64,000 nucleotides of DNA from Lachnospiraceae bacterium (GCA_021770345.1 JAETRD010000014.1:1-64000); one strand, 5' to 3'. Positions 28,032 to 37,045 are shown, numbered from the stretch's first letter. Notes: a model not told the origin generated them from the sequence alone. Translations and numbers: made by a program.

Positions 28032-28463
28032 CTATTTTTTGTTCCTGCTACGCAGCAGCCGGATAATCCGGTATTCAAAAATTCCTGCCGTCGCCACAAT
28101 CAGCGCCACAACAACAAGGCTGTATCCCTCATTCATCTCTTTTCCCATCACGTCGCAGATGCTGGTAAAGAGCAGGCCGAACACGAAGATCAGCTTGATC
28201 GCGCGCACCATAAGGATTGTAAGCCGGCGGATTTTCCCGGTGCAGACCTCCGGGGTAAGACCGTTCACCCGCTCGGGGTATGCTGCAAGCATCGTAAGCC
28301 CCGCATACACCAGAATCATCGCCGCCACGTTCATCGCGATGTCAGTCAGTCCGACACCGTAAATAATTCCGTAATAAATCTGAAGTCCCAGATACAGAAG
28401 CATCGAGACAAGCCCCACCGCCTCCGCCATCATATCCGGCCATGTCATCTCATTTTTGCGCAT
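28032..28463 (-). CDS. Small integral membrane protein
   Basis: 143 residues, four hydrophobic segments at about 14-32, 40-60, 84-102 and 112-131, with a Lys/Arg-rich end (RLLRSRNKK). No known family recognised. Its start overlaps the end of the glycosylase gene by 14 bases (28450-28463), so the two are probably translated from one mRNA. Confidence 0.72.
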   Translation of the reverse strand: MRKNEMTWPDMMAEAVGLVSMLLYLGLQIYYGIIYGVGLTDIAMNVAAMILVYAGLTMLAAYPERVNGLTPEVCTGKIRRLTILMVRAIKLIFVFGLLFTSICDVMGKEMNEGYSLVVVALIVATAGIFEYRIIRLLRSRNKK

Positions 28464-28935
28464 TAATCTTACTCTCCCATGTCTCTGTCAGGCGCTCCAG
28501 GCTCCACGCCGCATTCGCCGGGCTCGTGGACGGCAGCTTTTCGATATCATCCCCGCAGTATTTTCGGTATAATCGGTACGCCGTGTCCCCGTTTGCAAAA
28601 ATCCTGCGGATATCCGCCGTCTGTTTTATCACACTCATATCGTTTGCGGTCACATTTCGGATGGAACTGTCCGAAGAACCTGTGATATCACAGGAGGCGA
28701 TCACATCCCACAAAGCCACATGATTGCGCAGCAAAAACGCCTTTTTCTCCGGTATGGACGCAGGAATTTCCCCGCCGCAAATACCGGCCAGCACCCGCCA
28801 GAAACGGTTCTGGGGATGTCCGTAATAAAAGCAGCTCTCTCTCGACTTTACCGACGGAAAAGAGCCCAGTATCAGAATTTCCGAGTGTGCGTCATAAACC
28901 GGTTCAAAATTGTGCACGACATGCGTCGCCTCCAT
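28450..28935 (-). CDS. DNA-deoxyinosine glycosylase (UDG superfamily)
   Basis: 161 residues. The pattern ILILGSFPSVKSRE, YYGHPQNRFW and the C-terminal STSPANAAW is that of the UDG-superfamily family 6 enzymes, which remove hypoxanthine from DNA produced by adenine deamination. The Asn that activates the water is the one in HPQNRFW. Length is normal. Start at ATG 28935, with GGAGG just before it. Confidence 0.87.
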   Translation of the reverse strand: MEATHVVHNFEPVYDAHSEILILGSFPSVKSRESCFYYGHPQNRFWRVLAGICGGEIPASIPEKKAFLLRNHVALWDVIASCDITGSSDSSIRNVTANDMSVIKQTADIRRIFANGDTAYRLYRKYCGDDIEKLPSTSPANAAWSLERLTETWESKINAQK

Positions 28936-29006
28936 CCGCCGTTCCTCCTCCGTCTTTATTACCCTCTAGTATACGTTTATTATTTTTAAAATTCAATCAT
29001 CTTTTC

Positions 29007-29034
29007 TTGAAAAAAAGGACGGATATGCTATAAT
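29007..29034 (+). promoter_or_regulatory. Promoter of asnA
   Basis: TTGAAA at 29007-29012 and TATAAT at 29029-29034, spacing 16. Transcription should begin near 29041, at the first copy of the direct repeats. Confidence 0.7.
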
Positions 29035-29039
29035 AATTT

Positions 29040-29096
29040 CGCTGGCGTGAACCAATCGTCTCACTGACGTGGGAAAGTGCTCTCACTGACGTGGGA
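29040..29096 (+). repeat. Three direct repeats with 22-bp period at the asnA start site
   Basis: TCTCACTGACGTGGGA occurs exactly at 29059-29074 and 29081-29096. A degenerate copy, CGCTGGCGTGAA, stands 22 bases before the first in the same phase (29040-29051). Spacing of two helical turns suggests sites for one protein on the same DNA face, downstream of the promoter; an RNA-level role is also possible. Confidence 0.7.
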
Positions 29097-29134
29097 CATC
29101 AAAAGTTGCGCCCTATCAGAGAGGAGAACCTTCC

Positions 29135-30145
29135 ATGGAAAATCTTATCATCCCAAAAGATTATCATTCGGCACTCAATTTACATGATACACAGGTTGCC
29201 ATCAAGACGGCCAAAGACTTTTTTCAGGGACTGCTTGCACTGCGCCTGAATCTAACCCGCGTGTCCGCACCGCTTTTCGTGGACCCGGCATCGGGCTTAA
29301 ACGACAACTTAAACGGTGTGGAGCGCCCGGTAGCCTTTGACATCAAAGGACAGGACGGCCGGCCGGCCGAGGTGGTGCAGTCCCTCGCCAAATGGAAGCG
29401 CTACGCACTCAAAAAGTACGGCTTTTCCTACGGCGAAGGCCTCTACACCGACATGAACGCCATCCGCCGCGACGAGGACACCGACAATATCCACTCTGTC
29501 TTTGTGGACCAGTGGGACTGGGAGCGCATCATCAAAAAGGAAGAGCGCAATCTCGACACTTTAAAGTCCATCGTCGAAATCGTTTACAAGTGCCTGCGCA
29601 AGACCGAAAAATACATGGCAATCCAGTACGACTACATAGAAGAACTTCTGCCGCACGACATTTTCTTTATCACGACGCAGGAGCTCGCCGACATGTTCCC
29701 GAATTATACCCCGAAGGAGCGGGAGCACTACATCACCAAGACAAAGGGCGCGGTCTGCCTCTTAAAAATCGGTGACAAACTCGAAAACGGGGAGCCCCAT
29801 GACGGGCGCGCACCGGACTACGACGACTGGGAGTTAAATGCCGACATTCTGGTGTACTATCCGATTTTGGACATTGCACTCGAACTTTCCTCGATGGGAA
29901 TCCGCGTCGACAGGGAGGCGCTTCTCTCCCAGCTGAAAAAGGCCGGCTGCGAGGAACGGGCCAATCTTCCGTTCCAGAAGGCCGTTTTAGACGAAGAACT
30001 TCCCTATACGATCGGCGGCGGCATCGGCCAGTCCCGCATCTGTATGTTTTTCCTGCGCAAGGCTCACATCGGCGAGGTACAGTCCTCCCTGTGGACCGCA
30101 GAAACCATCGAAGCCTGCGAGAAATGCGGCATCCAGCTGTTGTAA
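29135..30145 (+). CDS. asnA: Aspartate-ammonia ligase (asparagine synthetase A)
   Basis: 336 residues, the normal size. The enzyme makes asparagine from aspartate, ammonia and ATP through an aspartyl-AMP. Recognisable family motifs: GLNDNLNGVERPVAFDI, AEVVQSLAKWKR, EGLYTDMNAIRRDE, VDQWDWE, and the C-terminal IGGGIGQSRICMFFL, which belongs to the class II aminoacyl-tRNA-synthetase-like core. GAGAGGAG ribosome site. It stands as a single gene, with its own promoter and repeat operator-like region. Confidence 0.96.
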   Translation: MENLIIPKDYHSALNLHDTQVAIKTAKDFFQGLLALRLNLTRVSAPLFVDPASGLNDNLNGVERPVAFDIKGQDGRPAEVVQSLAKWKRYALKKYGFSYGEGLYTDMNAIRRDEDTDNIHSVFVDQWDWERIIKKEERNLDTLKSIVEIVYKCLRKTEKYMAIQYDYIEELLPHDIFFITTQELADMFPNYTPKEREHYITKTKGAVCLLKIGDKLENGEPHDGRAPDYDDWELNADILVYYPILDIALELSSMGIRVDREALLSQLKKAGCEERANLPFQKAVLDEELPYTIGGGIGQSRICMFFLRKAHIGEVQSSLWTAETIEACEKCGIQLL

Positions 30146-30272
30146 ATTTTCCGCCCGACAGCGACAGCTGTTTTTCACTGCCGCAGCTTTCTAAATTAAG
30201 ATAAATCGAGCAGGATCTTTTTTGTAATTGCTGAAACAATCTGTTAACATTCGAGCCAACCAGGCCCGAAGT

Positions 30273-30309
30273 CCCGCCGGCTGTCAGCTTGTGATGTACC
30301 GTCGGCGGG
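30273..30309 (+). other. Hairpin downstream of asnA
   Basis: CCCGCCG (30273-30279) and CGGCGGG (30303-30309) pair perfectly around a 23-base loop. No T-run follows. A weaker CAGCGACAGCTG with TTTTT at about 30157-30175 is the better terminator candidate for asnA. Confidence 0.4.
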
Positions 30310-30358
30310 AATCGTTTCAATTGCCTAATGGAATCCTGCATTGTGTTTTCCTTTCCTG

Positions 30359-30815
30359 CTATGACGGTATACGCTTTCTGAGATTGATGAGGCTAAATAC
30401 ATCATCCATAATTTCTCTATCCCGTACATCCAGCATCAACCATTTCTGTCCATTACCGGTTTTTGTGTTTTTGAATACTGTCTGCACATAGTCGGAACAT
30501 TGCGGCATAAGAAACTCTGCCTCCGTAAGTTCGTGACTTCCTACAACCACGAGAGCGATAAAATAGCCTTGCATCGGATAGAGCGTACAAAGAGACTTTC
30601 CACCTTTTTTATACTTAATATTCCAGCCTGCCTGCATGGAACAGCGGCTGTCCATATCAGATCTTCGGTTTCGGGATGTTATAAAGAAATCAAAGTCATC
30701 AATATGATCGTATTTTTCGCAAGGGTATTCATTGCATTGGAAGCAGTATTGGGCATTGTCATGTTCCATGCCGCACCTCGCAATTTAATTGATTTGGTCG
30801 GTTAAATCCTTTCAT
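30359..30815 (-). pseudogene. Broken DUF3795 gene joined to a DUF3788-like tail
   Basis: A GGAG-preceded ATG at 30815 starts MKGFNRPNQLNCEVR and meets a stop after 18 codons. One base over, the frame continues CGMEHDNAQYCFQCNEYPC, the Cys-rich C-terminal motif of DUF3795, up to about SDMDSR. From there the sequence (GWNIKYKKGGKSLCTLYP, then GQKWLMLDVRD) resembles the C-terminal half of DUF3788 proteins. So the N-terminal half of DUF3795, and the first half of DUF3788, are missing and there is a frameshift. The 136-residue open frame 30359-30769 might still be translated. Domain naming rests on motif memory. Confidence 0.6.
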
Positions 30816-30905
30816 GGAATCTCCTAATATAAGATAATTCTGATCTTTGCTAAAACGTGACTCTCAGCAGACAGTAATCAAATCCCTGTCTTATGCTTTG
30901 CAATA

Positions 30906-30939
30906 AATCGGGAGAAAAGCAATCGCTTTTCTCCCGATT
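30906..30939 (-). terminator. Terminator of the S1-domain gene
   Basis: A perfect 15-bp stem, AATCGGGAGAAAAGC with its complement, loop of four bases (30921-30924), directly behind the stop codon of the reverse gene, followed by TTATTGC. Confidence 0.75.
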
Positions 30940-30941
30940 CT

Positions 30942-31844
30942 TCAGTCTAATTTAATCCCCGCAAGCAGTGATCCAAGACTTGTTCCCATGGACTCCTTGC
31001 TGGTGTACTCCGCGAGGTCCGCCGCCCCTTCCGTGTCCACCATCTCCTCCTCGAGCGCTTTCATGCTCAGGCTGATTTTATTGTCGTTGGTATTCAGCAC
31101 TTTGGCTTTTACCTTCTGTCCCACCTTCAAAACCTCGGAGGGCTTGCCGATTCTGCGCCCGCAGATCTGTGAAATGTGGACCAGCCCGCTCAGCCCGTCC
31201 CCAAGGCTGACAAACGCGCCGTAAGGCATCAGCGACTCCACGGTTCCCTCAAGGACGGTGCCAGGTACGATCATTGAAATTCTGTGGTTGCGCGCCTCCG
31301 CCTCTTCCTCTCTCGCGACCGCTTTCCCGGAGAGCACAAGCTTCTCTTTTGCGGCATCCACCGTGATCACCCGTACCGGAATCTCCTTTCCGATCCATTC
31401 GTCGGTATTCTCCACATAGTTCAGCGAAATCTGTGAAGCAGGGATAAATGCACGGATTCCCTCCAGATAGGCCACGACGCCGGCCTTGACGCTCTCCTTG
31501 ATTCGGACGGTGACGGTCGTCTCCTCCTCGAGCATGCGCTGCAGCTTCTCCCACGCGAGCTCGTCGTTGGCCTCCTTCTTTGACAGAAGGATATTTCCGG
31601 CGCCGTCATCGGTCCGGATCACCGACGCCTCTATCACATCCCCCACATGCACCTGTTCGAGGACCGCAAAGTCAGGGTCGCTGCTTATGTCTTCCACTTT
31701 GATAATCCCCGGCGCATAGTAGCGCAGATCAAGCGTCACCTGTTCCTCGTTTACATCGATCACCGTCCCGGAGATGATATCTCCCTCCTTAATCCGGCGA
31801 AACGATGCCTCAAGCTCCTCTTTGTAATCATCCATTGTCTCCAT
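30942..31844 (-). CDS. S1 RNA-binding domain protein (ribosomal S1-like)
   Basis: 300 residues from the ATG behind AGGAGGG. Three S1 (OB-fold) repeats can be seen: about 15-85 (GDIISGTVIDVNEEQVTLDL), 95-165 (with the AYLEGIRAFIPASQISL strand pair) and 185-260 (GTVLEGTVESLMPYGAFVSL...GLVHISQI). The third is the most canonical. Proteins of this size in Clostridia are annotated as S1-like; role in translation or RNA binding is inferred from the domains. The upstream 190 bases hold the tandem hairpin repeat, so its promoter may lie within it. Confidence 0.87.
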   Translation of the reverse strand: METMDDYKEELEASFRRIKEGDIISGTVIDVNEEQVTLDLRYYAPGIIKVEDISSDPDFAVLEQVHVGDVIEASVIRTDDGAGNILLSKKEANDELAWEKLQRMLEEETTVTVRIKESVKAGVVAYLEGIRAFIPASQISLNYVENTDEWIGKEIPVRVITVDAAKEKLVLSGKAVAREEEAEARNHRISMIVPGTVLEGTVESLMPYGAFVSLGDGLSGLVHISQICGRRIGKPSEVLKVGQKVKAKVLNTNDNKISLSMKALEEEMVDTEGAADLAEYTSKESMGTSLGSLLAGIKLD

Positions 31845-31865
31845 GGCAAATCCCTCCTGTATGCT

Positions 31866-32049
31866 TCTGCCGACATTATACCATATCCGCGCTGCGGATA
31901 TGCTGTCGCGTCGGCGACCTATGGCCATCCGGCCGGTATAATGTCTGCCGACATTATACCATATCCATCCCCGCTGCGGATATGCTGTCGCGTCGGCGAC
32001 CTATGGCCATCCGGCCGGTATAATGTCTGCCGACATTATACCATATCCC
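31866..32049. repeat. Tandem hairpin repeat, two full copies and a partial third
   Basis: Unit 1 is 31866-31943 (78 bp) and unit 2 is 31944-32025 (82 bp, with four extra bases after CCATATCC); a third copy breaks off at about 32047. Within each unit ATATCCGC/GCGGATAT can pair, and at each junction GGTATAATGTC and GACATTATACC form a perfect 11-bp hairpin. The partial copy supplies the last codons and the TAA stop of the histidine-kinase gene. Each junction also contains TATAAT in both directions. Confidence 0.85.
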
Positions 32050-34351
32050 CGAAACAGATGACAACCTTAAATAAATCTCCGTCCACCGCCACATACAGTT
32101 TTCCGTTCTGCACCTCCGCAAAGCTCTTTGCGATTGCAAGCCCAAGACCCGAACCCTCGGTATTTCTCGCGGCGTCCCCGCGGACAAAACGCTCCGTCAG
32201 ATCCTCGGAACTCACGGTCAGCTCCTCGGCCGACATGTTTTTCATCGCAATCTCGACACCCGCGGCAGGCCCCACACCCACGCGCCGTACCTCCACATAG
32301 ACGCGGCTGCCCGGCATCGCATATTTGACGACATTGACAAACAGATTTTCAAAGATGCGGTAGGTCTTTTGCGAATCGAGCCGCAGCAATACCTTTTCCT
32401 CGGGCACATTCCAGCGCAGCTCAAGCCTCTGCTCCGCAAATTTGTCCGCATGTTCGATGCTGACCTGCTTTAAGAGGTTTACCACATCCACATCCACAAA
32501 ATTCAGCACAATGTTATTGCTGCTGGCTTTGCTGACCTCGAACAAATCCTCTATCAAAACCTTGAGTCGCCGGCTCTTCTTCTCCAGCGTGTCAATATAG
32601 GACCTGCGCTCCTCCTCCGTGATATCCTCCTTTTTTAAAAGTTCGATATAGGTGGTGATCGCCGTCAGCGGCGTTTTCAGGTCATGGGACACATTTGTGA
32701 TGAGTTCCGTCCTCATCCGCTGGCTCTTCACTTCCTCGTCCACCGCCCGCTTGAAGCCGGTGCGCACCTGTTCGAGTTCCCCCTTGATCGGTTCAAACAC
32801 GCCGATATCCTCGGTGATCACGGTATTTAAGTCCCCCTGCGCAATCCGGTTCACCCCTCTGCGCAGCACCTGATAATCCGCCACGATTTTATCATAATAT
32901 CTCTTGATCAGGAAAAACAGCACCACGGAATAAACAACAAGTGCAAAAATGCCAAAGAACCAGAGGCAGGAACAAAGTGCCAGCACCGCAAAATTGACCG
33001 CTACAATCTTTATGATCGTCTTTATGGATTTCTGCGAAAAATCAATGTGCTGTACCTCCGCAACAAAATTTTTCCAGATACGCGAAACGAGCGGTATGAT
33101 TTGATAGCAGAAGCTGTACTGCCTGATATATTCCCACAGCCCCAGCGTAAACACCGGGCGCAGAAAACGCAGGCTTAAATACCACACAAAGTAAATACAG
33201 AATACGCCAAACACACTGCCCGTTATCGTTCCGACTACCTCCCAGGCCCCCGCAAACTGATTCGCGGTAAACGCGCGGTAAATGTCTCCGACGCCTTCCC
33301 ATTCGCTCCAATCTCCTGCCAGAGATACCATCGTCTCCCGCATCGCCATCACGCAGATGACCCCGATCGCCGCAGCCTCCATCAGATACCAGTTCCCGGG
33401 GCGGTTCATCGACAGATACTCCGGCAGTTCCTGCTCCGTCGGCATCCGTCCGTCACTGCCGGCCATGCCGTACATGCGCACCCTGCGGCTTGTCATCACA
33501 AACATCAGCACGGCCACCGCCGCCAACCCTGTCAGGAACACCGCCGCTGTTCCCGATGACGCAAAGGCATAGCGATACATATAATAATCGTTATTGAGAT
33601 GCTCCGACGTCTTTAATGCAATCTGCTCCGATACAGCCGGCGTGATTCCGAAGATCACTTTAAAATCGACCGGCGTACCGACCGTGACATCCGTAAGTTC
33701 CATGCCGTACAGGTCATTCATATCTGTCCGCAGGGAATCCTTTCTGTCCGCCTGCAGAAAACTCTTAATCAGCAGATCACCAAACTCGCTTCCCGCATCC
33801 GACGCCCCCGCGTGAATCTCAAAGACACCGCTTTCGTTAAATCCGAGCGTAAAATAGTCGTCGTAATAACCGTCAAGCTCTTCTTTTTCTGTCTCGGACC
33901 CAAGCACCGCTTTCTCTAACGCTCTCTCCGTGTTCTTCTCACAGGTCCCGTCCGGCAGCAACACACAGTAATCCACAGCGGAGCGGTATTTCTCAAATTC
34001 AATGCTCCAATTCTCAAGAAATTCATTGACTCTGCCCGCATATTCCTCTTCCTGCTGCTCTGTGGCGCTTCTCTCCGCCTTCATATAAACGTCCGCTGCG
34101 GACACGCTCTTCTCCCGCTGCATATACTCGAGATTCAGAACATAGCAGCTGTGATACAGCATTTTCACCATGTCTTCGTTGATGTCCTTCTGCTGCTGCA
34201 TCATCTCTCTATTGCGTCGCTCAAGCTCCCCGTTCGCCCGGCGCGCGATTCCCGGAAACATGCACACGCTCAAAACGGCTGTCAGCGCGATCGCCCCCAC
34301 AATAATACAGATTCTGTTTTTACGATTGTTTTTCGATTTTATATCCAACAC
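32036..34351 (-). CDS. Large membrane sensor histidine kinase
   Basis: 771 residues, GTG start behind AAAGGTGG. A helix at about 13-32 is followed by an outer region of some 230 residues, then about six further helices (270-470). HAMP-like linker, then the phospho-His in NVSHDLKTPLTAITTYIELL (about residue 558), and the ATPase motifs FENLFVNVVKYA and GSGLGLAIAKS. The start overlaps the response-regulator gene by 32 bases. The final residues DMV and the stop codon are inside the tandem repeat at 31866-32049. Confidence 0.92.
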   Translation of the reverse strand: MLDIKSKNNRKNRICIIVGAIALTAVLSVCMFPGIARRANGELERRNREMMQQQKDINEDMVKMLYHSCYVLNLEYMQREKSVSAADVYMKAERSATEQQEEEYAGRVNEFLENWSIEFEKYRSAVDYCVLLPDGTCEKNTERALEKAVLGSETEKEELDGYYDDYFTLGFNESGVFEIHAGASDAGSEFGDLLIKSFLQADRKDSLRTDMNDLYGMELTDVTVGTPVDFKVIFGITPAVSEQIALKTSEHLNNDYYMYRYAFASSGTAAVFLTGLAAVAVLMFVMTSRRVRMYGMAGSDGRMPTEQELPEYLSMNRPGNWYLMEAAAIGVICVMAMRETMVSLAGDWSEWEGVGDIYRAFTANQFAGAWEVVGTITGSVFGVFCIYFVWYLSLRFLRPVFTLGLWEYIRQYSFCYQIIPLVSRIWKNFVAEVQHIDFSQKSIKTIIKIVAVNFAVLALCSCLWFFGIFALVVYSVVLFFLIKRYYDKIVADYQVLRRGVNRIAQGDLNTVITEDIGVFEPIKGELEQVRTGFKRAVDEEVKSQRMRTELITNVSHDLKTPLTAITTYIELLKKEDITEEERRSYIDTLEKKSRRLKVLIEDLFEVSKASSNNIVLNFVDVDVVNLLKQVSIEHADKFAEQRLELRWNVPEEKVLLRLDSQKTYRIFENLFVNVVKYAMPGSRVYVEVRRVGVGPAAGVEIAMKNMSAEELTVSSEDLTERFVRGDAARNTEGSGLGLAIAKSFAEVQNGKLYVAVDGDLFKVVICFGDMV

Positions 34352-35027
34352 CCCACACCACCTTTAAATATTTTGGCTCCTTCGGGTTTATCTCGATTTT
34401 GTCCCGAATATTCCGCACATGCACCATAATCGTATCCGTGTTGACCGCCTTTTCGTTCCATACGCGCTCGTAGATTTCTTCCGCCGAATACACTCTCCCC
34501 GGCGTCCGCATCAAAAGCGCTAAAATCTTAAATTCCGTCGGCGTCATTTTCACCGGATTTCCGTCCACAAGCACTTCCACCGTCTCCTCGTTGAGCTCGA
34601 TTCCCCCGACCACATACACCTTTTCATTCTGCGGCACGGCGCCGGTGCGGTTCTGAAATCTCGTATAACGCCGCAGCTGCGAATTGACCCTGGCCATCAG
34701 CTCTAACGATGTAAACGGCTTTGTGACATAGTCGTCGGCTCCGATGTTTAACCCGATCACTTTGTCTGTCTCCTCCGACTTTGCCGAGAGCATAATCACC
34801 GGGAAATCGTATTTCTCCCGCAGCTTCATCGTCATTGTCACGCCGTCCATCCGCGGCATCATGATATCCACGATTGCCAGATGAATCTCCCGCTCCTCCA
34901 TGACCGCGAGTCCCTCGACCCCGTCCGCGGCCTTATATACATTGTAATTCTGACTTTTCAGAAAAATTTCGATTCCGTCCCGGATTTCTTTGTCGTCTTC
35001 GACGATTAAAATATTGTATGTGCCCAT
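34320..35027 (-). CDS. OmpR-family response regulator
   Basis: 235 residues starting MGTYNILIVEDD behind GAGAGGAAAC. Phospho-acceptor Asp54 in AIVDIMMPRMDG, conserved Lys in YVTKPFTSLELM, C-terminal winged helix ending VVWGVGYKIE. It is the partner of the kinase that overlaps its end. The neighbouring glycosyltransferase and DedA genes on the same strand suggest an envelope response, but this is only inferred from position. Confidence 0.93.
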   Translation of the reverse strand: MGTYNILIVEDDKEIRDGIEIFLKSQNYNVYKAADGVEGLAVMEEREIHLAIVDIMMPRMDGVTMTMKLREKYDFPVIMLSAKSEETDKVIGLNIGADDYVTKPFTSLELMARVNSQLRRYTRFQNRTGAVPQNEKVYVVGGIELNEETVEVLVDGNPVKMTPTEFKILALLMRTPGRVYSAEEIYERVWNEKAVNTDTIMVHVRNIRDKIEINPKEPKYLKVVWGVGYKIEKQS

Positions 35028-35132
35028 GTTTCCTCTCTTTTCCGCGCCGTATTCCGCGCATGTTTTCAAGTCCGCAGCGCGAACCGGTAATGGCTCACTC
35101 CGGCGAGACGATTGGCCCGCCAGATGAGACTA

Positions 35133-36335
35133 TCACGAGTATAACATGCCGTGCAGCTGTCGCGCAACGTGCCCACGCGCCGCAATACACGCGGAAGCGT
35201 AATAAGCGGCCGCCCGCTCTGCAATTTTCTCCTCGGAATAAGACACTGCAGTCTCCACGGCCGAAGCCTCCATCTGCCTGCGCAGCGCTTCATCTTCCAT
35301 CAGCTCCGCTGTCCGCACCGCAAAGACAAGCGCATTTTCCGAGGTCAGAATCCCGTTTTCCCCGCTGACGACGACATCGCACACACCGCTGGCATCCACC
35401 GCGATCACCGGCGTTCCCGCAGCCATCGCCTCGAGTATCACAATCCCCTGCGTCTCGGACTTTGAGGTAAACAAAAACGCATCGGCGGCACCGTGATAGT
35501 TCTTTATTTTCGCATTCTCCACATTACCGGGAAGCAGCACATTTTCTTCAAGTCCCCTGAGTGCAATCTCCTGCTCTAAATGCTTTCTGTCGGGTCCCTC
35601 CCCGAGAATCAGATGGCGGAACGTCTTCCCTCTCTTTTCGAGTATCTGTTTTAAACAGTAGAGCGCCTCAAGCTGAAAATCCAGATTTTTCTCCTTCGCC
35701 AGGCGGGATACGCTGCAGAAGAGATAATCGACGTCTTTTCCGTAAGCGTTCCGTATTTCCTGCTCCGCACCCGCATCACGCCGGAAGCTTTCCTCCGGAA
35801 TCCCCGTCGGAAGGACTTCCACCGGCGTCCCGATGATTGAGCGCTCCAGCAGATACCGCCGCATTCCGGGCGTCGGCGCAAACAGCATGTCGCACTGTCT
35901 GCAGAACTGTTTTAAATACCATTCCACACCGCCGATATGGCGCTCTAAGCTCTTGAGCCCTCTGATATAATAAAGGTATTCTTCATAGCGGGTGTGATAA
36001 GTAAACACCACCGGAATCCCCATCTTCCGGCGCAGGCGAAGCGCCACATTTCCGACGATCGCCGGATGATGCACATGGATGATATCAATCTGCAGATCCC
36101 GCACCTCCCGCTCAAACACCTTTGTCAGAATATTCGGCACCGGCGCCCCTGCAATCGAGACGGGAAACGACGGATAGCGGATGACAAAAGGCTCCTCCTG
36201 CTGCCCCTCGTAGCTCGGCGCAAACACATACACCGTATGTCCCTGTCTCCGCAGCGCCTCTGCCAGGTGTTCAATCGAAATCGGAACGCCTCCGATATAC
36301 GGTTTATAATTATTTGTAAACATCGCGATTCTCAT
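35133..36335 (-). CDS. GT4 glycosyltransferase, diacylglycerol-glucosyltransferase-like
   Basis: 400 residues, GGGGAGGCG ribosome site. GT-B fold: N-terminal MRIAMFTNNYKPYIGGVPIS, DIIHVHHP, YHTRYEEY, and in the C-terminal half the sugar-nucleotide motif SKSETQGIVILEAMAAGTP (E-x7-E). This combination is usual for glycosyltransferases that add glucose to diacylglycerol in Firmicutes, but other lipid or polysaccharide acceptors are possible. Overlaps the DedA gene by four bases (ATGA), so the two are co-translated; both act on or in the membrane. Confidence 0.88.
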   Translation of the reverse strand: MRIAMFTNNYKPYIGGVPISIEHLAEALRRQGHTVYVFAPSYEGQQEEPFVIRYPSFPVSIAGAPVPNILTKVFEREVRDLQIDIIHVHHPAIVGNVALRLRRKMGIPVVFTYHTRYEEYLYYIRGLKSLERHIGGVEWYLKQFCRQCDMLFAPTPGMRRYLLERSIIGTPVEVLPTGIPEESFRRDAGAEQEIRNAYGKDVDYLFCSVSRLAKEKNLDFQLEALYCLKQILEKRGKTFRHLILGEGPDRKHLEQEIALRGLEENVLLPGNVENAKIKNYHGAADAFLFTSKSETQGIVILEAMAAGTPVIAVDASGVCDVVVSGENGILTSENALVFAVRTAELMEDEALRRQMEASAVETAVSYSEEKIAERAAAYYASACIAARGHVARQLHGMLYS

Positions 36336-36829
36336 AAAAACGCCTCCCCAAAAAAGTAACCTCCGCCGACGAATATCAGATTCCATACGGTAATTCCAAG
36401 CGTTGAACTGACGACATACCTGGTGAGATCCATCCGTATCGCCCCGGCGGGAATGGAGATCAGCGTCCGCACCATCGGGATCAGTTTGCTGACAAAAATC
36501 CCGGCAGCACCCTTTTCCCGCAGGAATGTCATCTTTTCCTCAATGAGTTCTCTGTGTTTCGGGAAGCGTTTGTAATATTTTTTGAGAAAAATCTCCCCGC
36601 CGCCCCATCCGAGCGCATAGAGCACCATGCTTCCGGCAAGCCCCGCCGCCACCGTGATTGCGATCGCCGCAAAAAAATTTATCTCCCCGCGCGCCGCAAA
36701 CATGCCCGCTAACGGCATGATCACACCCGCCGGAAACCCCGGCAGATTCAGATATTCCAGAAATACCACCACAAAAATCGCAATCGGCCCGTAGGTTGTA
36801 AAATACTGCATCCATATATCCGTGTTCAT
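36332..36829 (-). CDS. DedA-family membrane protein
   Basis: 165 residues with four or five membrane helices. Family motifs: FLEYLNLPGFPAGVIMPLAG near the N-terminus (a P-x(2)-G-rich re-entrant segment) and F-x-R-x(3)-P as FVSKLIPMVRTLISIPAGA. DedA proteins are transporters or scramblases of undecaprenyl phosphate and phospholipids. Coupled by ATGA to the glycosyltransferase. Confidence 0.9.
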   Translation of the reverse strand: MNTDIWMQYFTTYGPIAIFVVVFLEYLNLPGFPAGVIMPLAGMFAARGEINFFAAIAITVAAGLAGSMVLYALGWGGGEIFLKKYYKRFPKHRELIEEKMTFLREKGAAGIFVSKLIPMVRTLISIPAGAIRMDLTRYVVSSTLGITVWNLIFVGGGYFFGEAFL

Positions 36830-36965
36830 ACTTATCGCCTCCGTTTTCTTTGATGCGTTTAGTTTACAACCGGAATCCTAAAATCAACTTTGGAAAAATC
36901 AAAAGAATTTATAAAGAATTTATATATTGATTTGAAAGAATGGAACACATATCGTTTTGTAGACA

Positions 36966-37029
36966 AAAAAGAACTGCCGCATTTACACAGAAAATTACAG
37001 GCAGGTAATCACTTGTGTACATGCGACAG
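36966..37029 (-). terminator. Terminator of the chemoreceptor/lipoprotein operon
   Basis: CTGCCGCATTTACACA (36974-36989) and TGTGTACATGCGACAG (37014-37029) pair at 14 of 16 positions; on the reverse strand TTCTTTTTTG follows. The remaining gap to the DedA start (36830-36965) is A+T-rich and without a gene. Confidence 0.65.
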
Positions 37030-37045
37030 CTCCTTTTATTTGAAA

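Noticed and set aside
29059-29096. CRISPR-like repeat
   Set aside because: Only two exact copies with six-base gaps and strict 22-bp phase at a promoter; no spacers and no cas genes.
31866-32049. CRISPR array or riboswitch
   Set aside because: Units are fully repeated without variable spacers, and the folding is of simple hairpins; no known riboswitch core.
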